A DNA stretch of 64,000 nucleotides, taken from CAVVDT01 sp963747005 (GTDB lineage Bacteria; Pseudomonadota; Alphaproteobacteria; Rhizobiales; Aestuariivirgaceae). Within the stretch, counting starts at the first letter, position 1. Each line of letters begins with the position of its first letter. The translations under genes and the position numbers were made by a program. Below the pieces are notes generated by a model. That model made no database searches. It was given only the letters and a program-made list of their open reading frames with translations, and was not told the origin of the DNA. The stretch covers positions 310,001 through 374,000 of the forward strand of contig CAVVDT010000004.1 in NCBI GenBank assembly GCA_963747005.1, given 5' to 3'. Shown one piece after another: positions 8,711 to 16,975 of this stretch.

Positions 8711-9904
8711 CTAGCAGCCGGCACGCTTCATCTCCAGGAGCGCCTTGTTTCTGACCGCGGCGGCCGTGGCATATTTCTTCGTCACCTCGGCATAGGCGCC
8801 GCACGCCTTGGGCTTCTGGCCGAGCCGGCTCAGCGACATGCCGAGCTTGAGCAGGGAGTCAGGCGCCTTCTCACTGGCCGGATAGGACCTGTAGCCCTGC
8901 AGGAAGCTTTGCGCTGCCTGCTTGAAATCGGCCTGCGCGAAATACGTCTCGCCCAGCCAGTAATAGGCATCGCCGGCCAGCTTGTGGGTGGGATATTTCG
9001 TCAGGAAGGTACGAAAGCCGGCCTCGGCGGTGCCGAACTGTCGCGACAGGAGGCTTTGATAGGCACCCTGGTAGATCTGGTCGGCCATCGCCGATCCGGT
9101 CATCTGGTTGCCGTCGAGCGAGGCCGTTTCAACCGTATCCGGCACGAGAGGCGTCTCGGCGATCTGCGACTGGTCTTGAGTCTGCGGCGAAATTTGCGTT
9201 TGATCCTGGGGCTGCGTCACAAACGGCGACTGGCTCTGCGGCTGAGTAACGAACGGCTGCTGGTTCTGAGGTTGCGTGGTGAACTGCTGCTGGGTGGCGA
9301 GTTGCTGCTGCTTCTCGCCCTGCAAGGCCAACTGGCCGAGAATCTGCGGCCCCTGGCCCTGCTGCTGCGAACCCTTGTTCTGATAGACCGGCTGCTGGCC
9401 GGCAAGCTGCGACAGTTGCTGATTCTGATATTGCGACAGGTCGACGCCAGGCTGCAGGGTGGTGCTGTCGGTCTGCTGTTTGGTGGTGCTGTCGGCCTGC
9501 TGCTGGGGGATCTCCACCTGCTGCTGGGCCCATTGCTGCTGGCTGGGCTGCGGTGTGATGGCGCCCTGCTTGCCGTTGCGCTGCTCGAGCTGGCGCACGC
9601 GGTATTCGAGATTGGCCTGCATGTTCTGCATCTGCAACTGCATCTGCTGCACCTGCGATCCGAGCTGGCGCAATTGCTGTTCGATGACGCTCAGCCTGTT
9701 GGCATCGTTGGCCTGCATCGCTCCGGGCTGATTGGCGGCTGAGTCGCGGGCATGCACTTCGGCCTCAAGCCGGATAAGCCGGTCGTAAAGTGCATTCCAC
9801 TGGTCGGACTGTGCCGCCGCCGGGACGGCGGTGAGCGACAGGCAAAGGCCGGGCATCGCCACGCCCGCCAGCAGTAAGGACTTGATCCACGCTTTCACGG
9901 TCAT
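8711..9904 (-). CDS. cpoB: Tol-Pal system protein YbgF / CpoB
   Basis: YbgF/CpoB is a periplasmic TPR protein that links Tol-Pal with peptidoglycan synthesis at the septum. The 397-residue product has a cleavable signal (KSLLLAGVAMPG... ending AAAQS), a coiled-coil trimerisation segment at about 50-115 (QQLRQLGSQVQQMQLQMQ), a long Gln/Thr-rich middle (about 120-260) with repeated FVTQPQ units, and three TPR-like repeats at about 270-395. The middle section is much longer than in E. coli and looks like an expanded low-complexity linker. The ATG at 9904 is used; GTG at 9898 is an alternative. The stop codon abuts the nested repeat element. It is the last gene of the tol cluster. Confidence 0.9.
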   Translation of the reverse strand: MTVKAWIKSLLLAGVAMPGLCLSLTAVPAAAQSDQWNALYDRLIRLEAEVHARDSAANQPGAMQANDANRLSVIEQQLRQLGSQVQQMQLQMQNMQANLEYRVRQLEQRNGKQGAITPQPSQQQWAQQQVEIPQQQADSTTKQQTDSTTLQPGVDLSQYQNQQLSQLAGQQPVYQNKGSQQQGQGPQILGQLALQGEKQQQLATQQQFTTQPQNQQPFVTQPQSQSPFVTQPQDQTQISPQTQDQSQIAETPLVPDTVETASLDGNQMTGSAMADQIYQGAYQSLLSRQFGTAEAGFRTFLTKYPTHKLAGDAYYWLGETYFAQADFKQAAQSFLQGYRSYPASEKAPDSLLKLGMSLSRLGQKPKACGAYAEVTKKYATAAAVRNKALLEMKRAGC

Positions 9905-10041
9905 CCTCGGTCGGTTGTCGTCGAATCGGAATTGCAGGGGCGGATCGCGCCATCGTCGCGACGATCCATGCCCCTCGGCCTTCAGCCATAATACGCCAAC
10001 AGACTTGCCCGCCAAACGCGGTCAAAATGCGGCCGATCACC

Positions 10042-10533
10042 TCAGCCCGCGACGGCTCCGCCGGTGATCACCGTGACGGCCCGACGGTTCTGCGAATAGC
10101 ACGACTCGTTGCTGCATGTGGCCACCGGGCGTTCCTTGCCGTAGGCGATGGTGGACATGCGGGCCGGGTTGACGCCCAGCGATGCCAGGAAGTTACGGGT
10201 CGCGGTGGCGCGCCGCGCCGACAGGGCGATGTTGTATTCGCGCGTGCCCTGCTCGTCGGCATGGCCTTCGATCTGGATGGTCACGTTGGGATATTGCGCA
10301 AGCCACGCCGCCTGGCGGCGCAGAATCTCCTGTGCCTGTGGCGACAGCGTCGACTGGTCGACCACAAAGTGCACACGATCACCCACATTGACCAGAAAAT
10401 CCTTCTGCGAGCCAGGGATGGCCGCCTGCTCCTGTGGCACGATGTCGGGCCGGTTGGATGACGAGCACCCCGCGACCAGAACCAGTCCAGCGCAGACTGC
10501 TGCAATCTTGAGACCCGAAATAAACCGCAACAT
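10042..10533 (-). CDS. pal: Peptidoglycan-associated lipoprotein Pal
   Basis: Pal is an outer-membrane lipoprotein that binds peptidoglycan and TolB and drives outer-membrane constriction during division. The 163-residue protein has a lipobox LVAGC with the acylated Cys near residue 23. A short linker follows, then an OmpA-like domain (about 50-155) with the diaminopimelate-binding signature IEGHADEQGTREYN. The length is normal for the family. It lies between tolB (196 bp upstream) and cpoB (137 bp downstream), the standard order, so the two gaps may each hold a promoter or RNA-processing site. I see no clear terminator in either. Confidence 0.97.
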   Translation of the reverse strand: MLRFISGLKIAAVCAGLVLVAGCSSSNRPDIVPQEQAAIPGSQKDFLVNVGDRVHFVVDQSTLSPQAQEILRRQAAWLAQYPNVTIQIEGHADEQGTREYNIALSARRATATRNFLASLGVNPARMSTIAYGKERPVATCSNESCYSQNRRAVTVITGGAVAG

Positions 10534-10729
10534 TCAATCCCACTCCTCGAAATGCCCGCTGCGGCCGCGTCGGCCGGTCTTTGCGTTGCGTTGAGCCCCA
10601 CCGGCCCCGCTGGCGTCCCATCGGTTCAGTCGCCGAACATTGTGCAAGGCGCTGCACCATACTGCCCGAAGGCGGCAAATCACTCTGCGGTGAACCTGTG
10701 CCGCGTCGGCGCTTGTTAATCCTTCATGC

Positions 10730-12082
10730 CTACTTCAGCAAGGGCGACCAGGCCGGATCGGAGGCAAAACCGCTTGTATCGATCAATTGCTCGTTATATC
10801 CGGTAAGGTCCACCGTAAACAGCCGCGGCCCGCCGTTTTCGCCCGGCTGGTCGCGAAAGAACATGATGACCCTGCCGTTGGGTGACCATGTCGGTCCTTC
10901 ATTGTGGAAACCTTCGGTTAATATTCTCTCACCGGACCCGTCCGGCCGCATGACGCCGATGCCGAACTGCCCGTTGGCGATCTTGGTGAAGGCGATATAG
11001 TCGCCGCGCGGCGACCATACCGGTGTCGAATAGCGCCCGTCGCCGAAGCTGATGCGATGCTGGTTCGAGCCGTCGGCGTTCATGACATAGATCTGCTGAT
11101 CGCCGCTGCGGTCGCTCTCGAAGGTGATCTGGGTGCCGTCGGGCGAATAGGACGGGGCGGTATCGATGGCCTGGGTATTGGTGAGCTGGGTCGTTCCGCG
11201 GGTTCTGAGATCGAGCAGGAAGATGTTGGAGTTGGCCCCCTGCTGCAGGCTCATCACCACCCGCTGACCATCGGGCGAAAAGCGCGGGGCAAAGCTCATG
11301 TTGGGGAAATCGCCGATGATTTCGCGCTGCCCGGTCTCGATATTGTAGAGATAGACCCGCGGCAGCCCGCCGGCGAACGACATGTAGGTGATTTCCTGCG
11401 AGTTCGGGCTGAAGCGCGGCGTGATCACCAGATCCTTGCCGTCCGTCAGCTCGCGCATGTTGGCGCCATCCTGATCCATGATGGCGAGTTGCTTGACGCG
11501 CTTGTCCTTGGGACCGGATTCCTTGATGAACACGATGCGGCTGTCGAAGTAGCCCTCCTCGCCGGTAATCGCCTTGTAGATGGCATCGGAGATGAGATGC
11601 CCGATGCGCCGCCAGTTGCGCGGCGTGGTGACGAATTGCAGGCCGACGGTCTGTTGCTGGGCGAAGATGTCCCACAGGCGGAATTCCGCCCTGATCCGCC
11701 CGTCGGGCTGCAGAATGATCCGGCCGGTCACCAGCGCCTGCGCCTGGATGGTGCGCCAGTCGCCGAAGCGCGGCAGTTTGCTGAAGTCGGAGATCTGTTC
11801 GATATAGGAATTCTGCGGCAGCGGCTGGAAGAGCCCCGAGCGCTGCAAATCGTTGCCGATGACGCCCACGATGTCGGCGCCGAGCTTGGCCTCGTCTGCC
11901 GTCGTGCCGATGAAATTCGGCAGCGCGATGGGCATGGGCTTGACCTGGCCGCGAGTGATGTCGATGACCAGCGCCGCCCTGCCCGGACGGGCCAGCGGAA
12001 AGGCAAGAACCATTGCGACGACGATGAGCGCCATACCGCGAAACAAAACGGAAATGTGAGGGCCGGCCTGGCGGAGATGCAT
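10730..12082 (-). CDS. tolB: Tol-Pal system beta-propeller protein TolB
   Basis: TolB is the periplasmic protein that shuttles between Pal and TolA. The 450-residue product has an export signal (hydrophobic stretch ALIVVAMVLAFPLA, cleavage near PGRA). An N-terminal alpha/beta domain follows (about 40-170), then a six-bladed beta-propeller with repeated PRFSPDG, PSYSPDG and PTWSPNG motifs (about 200-450). The frame stays open up to a TTG at 12112 that would overlap the tolA stop as TTGA. The ATG at 12082 is preferred because it gives a more normal signal peptide, but the coupled TTG start cannot be excluded. It is part of the operon tolQ-tolR-tolA-tolB-pal-cpoB. Confidence 0.95.
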   Translation of the reverse strand: MHLRQAGPHISVLFRGMALIVVAMVLAFPLARPGRAALVIDITRGQVKPMPIALPNFIGTTADEAKLGADIVGVIGNDLQRSGLFQPLPQNSYIEQISDFSKLPRFGDWRTIQAQALVTGRIILQPDGRIRAEFRLWDIFAQQQTVGLQFVTTPRNWRRIGHLISDAIYKAITGEEGYFDSRIVFIKESGPKDKRVKQLAIMDQDGANMRELTDGKDLVITPRFSPNSQEITYMSFAGGLPRVYLYNIETGQREIIGDFPNMSFAPRFSPDGQRVVMSLQQGANSNIFLLDLRTRGTTQLTNTQAIDTAPSYSPDGTQITFESDRSGDQQIYVMNADGSNQHRISFGDGRYSTPVWSPRGDYIAFTKIANGQFGIGVMRPDGSGERILTEGFHNEGPTWSPNGRVIMFFRDQPGENGGPRLFTVDLTGYNEQLIDTSGFASDPAWSPLLK

Positions 12083-12108
12083 GGTGGCTTCTTTGCGTCC
12101 TTTGGCGG

Positions 12109-13047
12109 TCAATTGGTGGCGAGCATGCGGCTTGGATCGAAATTGAGGACGACATCCTTCCAGATATCATACTTGTCGAGCGGCAATCCCCGATAGGGTG
12201 CGCACATCAAGACCGCGCGAACGGCGCTGGCCTCCGCGGCCTGGGTCAAGGAATCCGAGCCCGGATTGAGAACCTCGGGACCTTGCAGGATCGAGCCGTC
12301 CTGGCCAAGCGCGAAGTGCACCTTGACCAGGAGATTCTGTGCCTCGCGCACGCCCGTCGGCGGCGCCCAGCAGCGTTCGACCTGCTGGCGCAACCAGTCA
12401 ACCATGTCGGCCGACAGTTGCGCATCGCTGCCGGCGAGCGAGTTGAACTTGCCCTTGAGCGGTGTGCCGGCGACATCGTTGGCCTTGGGCGGGGCCTTCT
12501 TTTCCGGCACCTTGTTGAGCAGTGCGGCGATTTCGTCGGGATTGAAGTCGGGCTTCTTCTTTTCCTTCTTGACGAAATCCGCCGGCGGCTTGGGCTTCGA
12601 GCGCGGTATCGGTACCGGCTGGGTGTCGGCCTGCTTTTGCGGATCCGGCTTGGGCTGGTCGGCCGGGGGCTCGGTCTTCTTGATCAGGGCCGCCAGTTGC
12701 GACGGGTCGGGTTGCGCCTGAACCTGCTCAGCCGGCTTGGGCTCGACCTTCGGCTGCGGCGTCGGCGGCTCCTTGGCGGCCACCTTGACTTCCTCCGCCG
12801 GCTTGGGGGCCGGCTTGGTTTCCTTCACCTTTTCCACCTTGGGCGGCGCCGGCTTGACGTCCGGTTTCTTGGCCGGGGCATCCTTGAGGGTCGCGGCACG
12901 CTGGGAGAGCTGGGTTATGTCGACAATGTCGACCGGGATCGAGGGTTGCTCGGGCACCTTGTAGCTGTCGACCGACGGCAACACGATCACCGCGGCCAGG
13001 AGGATGGCGGCATGGGCAAGAAACGAAATGGGGAGGCTTACGCGCAA
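12109..13047 (-). CDS. tolA: Cell envelope integrity protein TolA
   Basis: TolA transmits energy from TolQR to TolB-Pal across the periplasm. The 312-residue protein has one N-terminal membrane anchor (SFLAHAAILLAAVIVLP), a long Pro/Lys/Ala-rich linker (about 55-200) that replaces the Ala/Lys/Glu helix of E. coli, and a TonB-like C-terminal domain (about 215-312). That domain includes the Cys-containing strands VERCWAPP and VLMCAPYRGLP. The TTG start at 13047 has GAGG about 8 nt upstream and gives the usual short cytoplasmic tail. The gap to tolR is only 10 bp, consistent with one transcript. Confidence 0.93.
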   Translation of the reverse strand: MRVSLPISFLAHAAILLAAVIVLPSVDSYKVPEQPSIPVDIVDITQLSQRAATLKDAPAKKPDVKPAPPKVEKVKETKPAPKPAEEVKVAAKEPPTPQPKVEPKPAEQVQAQPDPSQLAALIKKTEPPADQPKPDPQKQADTQPVPIPRSKPKPPADFVKKEKKKPDFNPDEIAALLNKVPEKKAPPKANDVAGTPLKGKFNSLAGSDAQLSADMVDWLRQQVERCWAPPTGVREAQNLLVKVHFALGQDGSILQGPEVLNPGSDSLTQAAEASAVRAVLMCAPYRGLPLDKYDIWKDVVLNFDPSRMLATN

Positions 13048-13057
13048 CCGTTCAACC

Positions 13058-13519
13058 TCACTTGGTGTTGTCCCTGGCCATATCGGTCACCAGACCGATG
13101 CGGCGGAAGCCCGCCTTGTTCAGCACACCCATGACCTTCATGACGTACCCGTAGCCGACATTGCGGTCGCCGCGCACGAATATCCGCTCTTCATAGCCGT
13201 TCTTGGCTATGGCAATCAATTTCGGCGCCAGTGTGTCGAGTTCGATCTCGGTGTTCTGCAGGAACACCTTGCCGTCGGCCTGGACCGTCACGGTGAGCGG
13301 TTCGGTGTCGCCCTGCAAGGGATTGGCCTTGGTCTCCGGCAGTTCGATCGGCACCCCCACCGTCAACAAGGGCGCCGCCACCATGAACACGATCAGCAAA
13401 ACCAGCATGACGTCTACGAACGGCGTGACGTTGATCTCCGACATCGGCGCATAGGACGACCGCCGCCGGTGGCCGCGCCGGCCGCTTACCGCTGTCTTGC
13501 CCTGAACCGCCGATGCCAT
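13058..13519 (-). CDS. tolR: Tol-Pal proton-channel subunit TolR
   Basis: TolR is an ExbD-family protein that forms the proton channel with TolQ. The 153-residue product has a basic, Arg-rich N-terminus and one membrane helix beginning INVTPFVDVMLVLLIVFM at about residue 33. The key Asp of the ExbD/TolR family is in PFVDVMLVLL. A periplasmic domain with FVRGDRNVGYG near the end follows. The open frame extends to 13747, but that upstream part is antisense-like sequence over tolQ. The ATG at 13519 fits the family and lies 16 bp after the tolQ stop. Confidence 0.96.
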   Translation of the reverse strand: MASAVQGKTAVSGRRGHRRRSSYAPMSEINVTPFVDVMLVLLIVFMVAAPLLTVGVPIELPETKANPLQGDTEPLTVTVQADGKVFLQNTEIELDTLAPKLIAIAKNGYEERIFVRGDRNVGYGYVMKVMGVLNKAGFRRIGLVTDMARDNTK

Positions 13520-13535
13520 GGCGCCGCTTACCTCC

Positions 13536-14240
13536 TCACGCGCGCTCGTCGAGCTGGCGCGAGATGATGGCCGAAAACTCGTCGGCGAAATTTTCCAGCC
13601 GCGCCGCGATCTTGCCGATGTCGCTGGAGAACTTGTTGTAGAAGATAACCGCCGGTATGGCGGCAAGAAGGCCGAGGCCGGTGGCCGCCAGCGCTTCGGC
13701 AAGGCCGGGCGCCACCACGGCGAGATTGGTGTTCTTGGAAACCGCAATGGCGCGGAACGAATTCATGATCCCCCACACGGTGCCGAACAGGCCGATGAAC
13801 GGCGCCGTCGATCCCACCGTCGCCAGGAACAGCAGGCGGCTTTCAAGCCGCGCCATCTCGCGCTGCAACTGCACGTCCATCACCTTTTCGATGCGCTGCT
13901 GGACGCCGTGGAATCCGGCCCTCAGCGCGCTGTCCTGGCTGCGCTTCCATTCCCGCATGGCCGCCATGAACAGCGCCGCCATGGCCTGGCTGGCGCGGCT
14001 GCCGAGCGTCAGATAGAGGTCTTCCAGCGACTGCCCCGACCAGAAGAGCTGCTCGAACTGGTTGGTGGCGCGCCGCACCCGCGAGATGACATAGAATTTC
14101 TCGAAGACGATCGCCCAGCACCCGATGGAGGCACCGATCAGCCCCAGCATCACCAGCTTGACGACGATGTGGGCTTCCCAGAACATGTGCAGGAAGGAAA
14201 ATCCCTGCTGCGCCGCGATCTGAGTGGTGTGAACGTCCAT
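13536..14240 (-). CDS. tolQ: Tol-Pal proton-channel subunit TolQ
   Basis: TolQ is an inner-membrane MotA/ExbB-family subunit that couples the proton gradient to TolA. The 234-residue protein has three membrane segments: about 25-45 (IVVKLVMLGLIGASIGCWAIV), about 130-155 and about 170-195. The channel helices carry the conserved VGSTAPFIGLFGTVWGIM and GLAEALAATGLGLLAAIPAV motifs. It is the first gene of the tol operon. The ATG at 14240 has GAGG 6 nt upstream. The 5' side is a 367-bp region without genes that carries a dispersed palindromic repeat. Confidence 0.97.
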   Translation of the reverse strand: MDVHTTQIAAQQGFSFLHMFWEAHIVVKLVMLGLIGASIGCWAIVFEKFYVISRVRRATNQFEQLFWSGQSLEDLYLTLGSRASQAMAALFMAAMREWKRSQDSALRAGFHGVQQRIEKVMDVQLQREMARLESRLLFLATVGSTAPFIGLFGTVWGIMNSFRAIAVSKNTNLAVVAPGLAEALAATGLGLLAAIPAVIFYNKFSSDIGKIAARLENFADEFSAIISRQLDERA

Positions 14241-14607
14241 TAAGGCCTCGCGATGAGAAATCCGGCCCGCCGCCGCTGCGGGGAATGTCGTGGGGTCGCT
14301 TCAATCAGCAGCAAGTTTGTCGAAACTGCGGCGCAACCCCTATGCCGCGGCATCGCGACACCCGTGTTTCCTGCCGGCAGCCGGCAACGCCCGGCTGCCA
14401 CGCGGCGGGCCCGATGCCACACTGGCCAGCCTATGGTTAACAAGCCGTTACGCTTGAGGCTGCGCCTCACCCTAACCGGTCGTCATCACCCGGCTTGACC
14501 GGGTGATCCATTCCGACACCGCCTCGACAAGCTGCGTCGACAGCGGAATGGATGCCGGGTCAGGCCCGGCATGACGGGATCGAAGACGGAGCACAACACT
14601 CGCCCCA
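14241..14607. other. Gene-free region between ybgC and tolQ
   Basis: The 367 bp between the ybgC stop and the tolQ start carry no credible gene. The 14481-14576 part is a palindromic repeat described separately. The rest (14241-14480) should hold the tolQ promoter, but I see no strong -35/-10 pair. Confidence 0.6.
14481..14576. repeat. Dispersed palindromic repeat, copy 1
   Basis: Two short palindromes face each other: cgtcatcacccggc..gggtgatccattccg (14481-14514) and cggaatggatgccgggt..cccggcatgacg (14544-14576). The outer tccattccg/cggaatgga arms pair around a 29-bp loop, and each arm also folds on itself. A relative of the same architecture lies at 39535-39605. It sits downstream of ybgC and may act as a transcript end for that gene. 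Confidence 0.7.
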
Positions 14608-15066
14608 TCACCCCTCCGACAGCAGCGGCTGGATGGCCTTTGCCATCTCGGTCGGAAAGCGCTTCGGCCGGCCGGCGGCATCGACGAGGGCCGCCGTCAC
14701 TGCGCCGGCAAACAGCAACTCCCCGTCGCGCCTCACCCGCTGGTCGATCTTGAGGCGGGCGCCGGTGAGACCTGTGAGGCGGGTGTCCACCTCCAGCAGA
14801 TCGTCGATGCGCGCCGGCTTCACAAAGTCACACACCATGTGCCGCACCACGAACCCCATGGAGCCGCCGCTTTCGTTCCAGTGCAGTTGATGGTGATGGA
14901 TGCCGATGAGCCGCAACAGGTCGGAGCGCGCCCGCTCGCAGAACTTCAGGTAGTTGGCGTGGTAGACGAAACCGGAAAAATCCGTGTCCTCGTAATAGAC
15001 GCGGATGGGCAGAATATGCGTCTTGCCCTCGATCCGCCCGGCGATATGGGGCCATTTCTCAACCAT
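14608..15066 (-). CDS. ybgC: YbgC-family acyl-CoA thioesterase
   Basis: YbgC is a hot-dog fold thioesterase encoded next to the tol operon in many proteobacteria; its physiological substrate is debated. The 152-residue product shows the family motif RVYYEDTDFSGFVYHANYLKF, in which the Asp of YEDTDFSG is catalytic. It also has a second signature DLLEVDTRL. The ATG at 15066 has GAAGGG upstream. A GTG-initiated reading from 15096 would extend into the adjoining IS remnant. The IS end at 15087 lies only 21 bp before this start, so the native link to ruvB transcription has been cut and the gene may depend on a promoter inside the inserted DNA. Confidence 0.93.
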   Translation of the reverse strand: MVEKWPHIAGRIEGKTHILPIRVYYEDTDFSGFVYHANYLKFCERARSDLLRLIGIHHHQLHWNESGGSMGFVVRHMVCDFVKPARIDDLLEVDTRLTGLTGARLKIDQRVRRDGELLFAGAVTAALVDAAGRPKRFPTEMAKAIQPLLSEG

Positions 15067-15835
15067 GCCGGCTTTTCCCTTCAGTAGGACACCCAAGCCG
15101 CAGCATTCGCCCGTCTGCCGCTGATGCCGCCGTCACCGCCATCGACCGGATGAAGCCATAACGGCGATCGATGCTGATGTGGGACTTGTAGCCGAAGACC
15201 GGCAAGGCGATCATCGGCAGTTCCGTGCCGTCCGGCCGGTAGCGCACCTTGCCACCGATCTTGAGTGTCCAGCGGGCGTCGGTGTCCTTCTGCGCCGCCT
15301 TGTTCGGCTCCTCCGGCCAAATCTCCTTCGCCGACTTGCCCGCCTTGATCGCTTGCTGCTCACTGTCGCAATTGCGCTGTTTGGGCGCCGGCACCAGTGA
15401 TGCATCGATGATCTGTCCCGACATCGATATGTAGCCCTTCTTCTGCAGCTGCCAGTCGAAGGCCTTCATCACCCGCTTCAGCGTCCCGGTCTCGGTCATC
15501 CGGTTCCTGAAGTGCCGGATCGTGTTCTCGTCCGGGGTGCTCTCGCCAAGCGACAGTCCCAGGAACCGCATCCAGCTGAGCCGATCCCGGATCATGAACT
15601 CCATTCGCGCATCGGAAAGGTTGTGCTGGGCCTGAAGGATCAGTGCCTTGAACATCATCACGGGATCGTAGGGCGGTCGTCCGCCTCTGGAGCCGTCCCC
15701 ATAGCCCAGACCTTCAACCAGCCAACGCCGGAAATGCTCGAAATCCACCGTCCGCTCCAAAACCTCGAGCGGATCGCCTTCCTTGCTCAGTATCTCCAGG
15801 TGATCGTTCAGGCTGAACAGCGACTTCGGATCCAT
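15059..15835 (-). pseudogene. IS5-family transposase, C-terminally truncated
   Basis: The 258-codon frame encodes the N-terminal DUF772-type domain (FSLNDHLEILSKEGDPLE... RPPYDPVMMFKALILQ). It then gives the first part of the DDE domain: GQIIDASLVPAPKQRN, with the first catalytic Asp in IIDAS, and FGYKSHISIDRRYGFI. After DGRMLR the reading leaves the family and ends in flanking host sequence (RLGCPTEG...). The later acidic residues of the DDE triad (normally in DKAY/ADTAY and KARNRAEH-like motifs) are missing. The protein should be inactive. The ATG at 15835 is in the normal place for the family. Confidence 0.85.
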
Positions 15836-15910
15836 GACCGCGCTCCATCTTCGAACGCATTCACTGAATCACTCCAAGCGGATTCGCGCGAGGGGTTTTT
15901 GCGGGTGTCC
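15087..15910 (-). mobile_element. IS5-like insertion sequence remnant with internal deletion
   Basis: The ends carry matching 8-bp inverted termini, ggacaccc at 15087-15094 and gggtgtcc at 15903-15910, enclosing 824 bp. Complete IS5-family elements are usually 1.0-1.3 kb. The transposase frame stops matching its family after about 245 residues and runs straight into the terminal repeat, so roughly the last 80-100 codons have been deleted. No clear target duplication is seen (gta on the left, ctaa on the right). The element sits between ybgC and the AT-rich gene at 16017. Confidence 0.75.
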
Positions 15911-15948
15911 AGCTAATAGAGTTCGCCATACCGGCTTCGAACCTCAAT

Positions 15949-15967
15949 CGTGCAGTTCCCCTGCACG
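15949..15967. repeat. Perfect hairpin downstream of the AbiJ-like gene
   Basis: cgtgcag and ctgcacg form a perfect 7-bp stem around ttccc. It lies 50 bp beyond the stop of the 16017-16871 gene and 39 bp outside the IS end. No T-run follows on either strand, so a terminator role is uncertain. Confidence 0.4.
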
Positions 15968-16016
15968 CACTGATAATGGCGGTGGTGATTAACGAAGGGA
16001 CCGACGCAAGTTGAAT

Positions 16017-16871
16017 TCAATCAGCCTTCACTAGGCCGGCGGCCCGTCCTTTGCCGATGAGGTAACTTACGAACGCAGCGCAAGCACCAATCATGAATAA
16101 CGCATCATGCATATCAACATCGGCAACGCCTTTGTCGATCAACGCGTGCCGTATACCCTTCTCATTGCTCGTGTACCCGTAAATCTCCCCGAATCCCTTT
16201 TGTAGGGCGGGATGAATCGCTTGGCTTTTCGTAAGCGCCTTAAGCGCAGGACCGAGTGTCGAGGCATCAGGATTAAGAATCTTCGCAATTGATTCGACAG
16301 AATGGATGCTTTCTCGCACACTGTCCGCCAGTCGTTCCTCGTTAAAATAAGCAATTGCTTGCTTTAAATGTTTCTTTGCGCCTCTGTATTCGTATTTAGA
16401 CAAATCGGAAAGTGCGGATTTAATCGTCTCAGCTTCCTGTTCACTTGCAATTGGACAAATAGATGTTCCATCAACAATCGTATATGCCGCTTGACATTCC
16501 TTTAATGCCCTCTCTACAGCATTAGAAACACCAAATGGCGTGTCAATATCTCTCAAGAGCATTTCTATAAAATCAAATATTTCGACATAACTTCCATTAA
16601 CAAATAAATGTTTTAGTTTCTTTACATGAACTCGCAGTTCTTGGCTAAAATCATCCGCCATGAGATGTTCTACCAATACGTGTCTACGATATAAAATTTT
16701 CTCCCAATGGCGTCCAAGAAGCACTTCTTGAACAGATTCACTGACTAACGAGCTATACACGACTGCCCAGAGCGCGGCGCGAAGTTGCCGTGAAACTTCT
16801 TTCAGCTTCATGGGTTGGGGGAGAGGTTCGGCTCCCTCTGCCTGGGCGAATGTGAGGTCTTTACGATCCAC
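16017..16871 (-). CDS. AbiJ-like protein (putative abortive-infection defence gene)
   Basis: The 284-residue product resembles the family annotated as AbiJ-NTD4-type abortive-infection proteins. It has an N-terminal helical domain (about 21-80: LRAALWAVVYSSLV... LGRHWEKILYRRHVLVEHL) and a C-terminal helical domain (about 150-284) with RESIHSVESIAK, GYTSNEKGIRHALID and DALFMIGACAAFVSYLI. Such C-terminal domains are related to HEPN RNases, but the usual R-x4-6-H motif is not obvious; RESIH is the nearest. Base composition is far more AT-rich than its neighbours, with runs such as ATTTAAATG-like codons, a sign of transfer. The start is GTG at 16871 with GGGGGA upstream; ATG at 16811 is an alternative. 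Function is inferred from family resemblance only. Confidence 0.7.
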   Translation of the reverse strand: MDRKDLTFAQAEGAEPLPQPMKLKEVSRQLRAALWAVVYSSLVSESVQEVLLGRHWEKILYRRHVLVEHLMADDFSQELRVHVKKLKHLFVNGSYVEIFDFIEMLLRDIDTPFGVSNAVERALKECQAAYTIVDGTSICPIASEQEAETIKSALSDLSKYEYRGAKKHLKQAIAYFNEERLADSVRESIHSVESIAKILNPDASTLGPALKALTKSQAIHPALQKGFGEIYGYTSNEKGIRHALIDKGVADVDMHDALFMIGACAAFVSYLIGKGRAAGLVKAD

Positions 16872-16975
16872 TTGACAATTTCCCCCAGGGCCCCTGCATG
16901 AAAAGTTCAGAAACTACCCCCCACTTTCGGCTGTCAAGATTCATTCGGATAGCCACGCAACATTCACCTGGCCCT

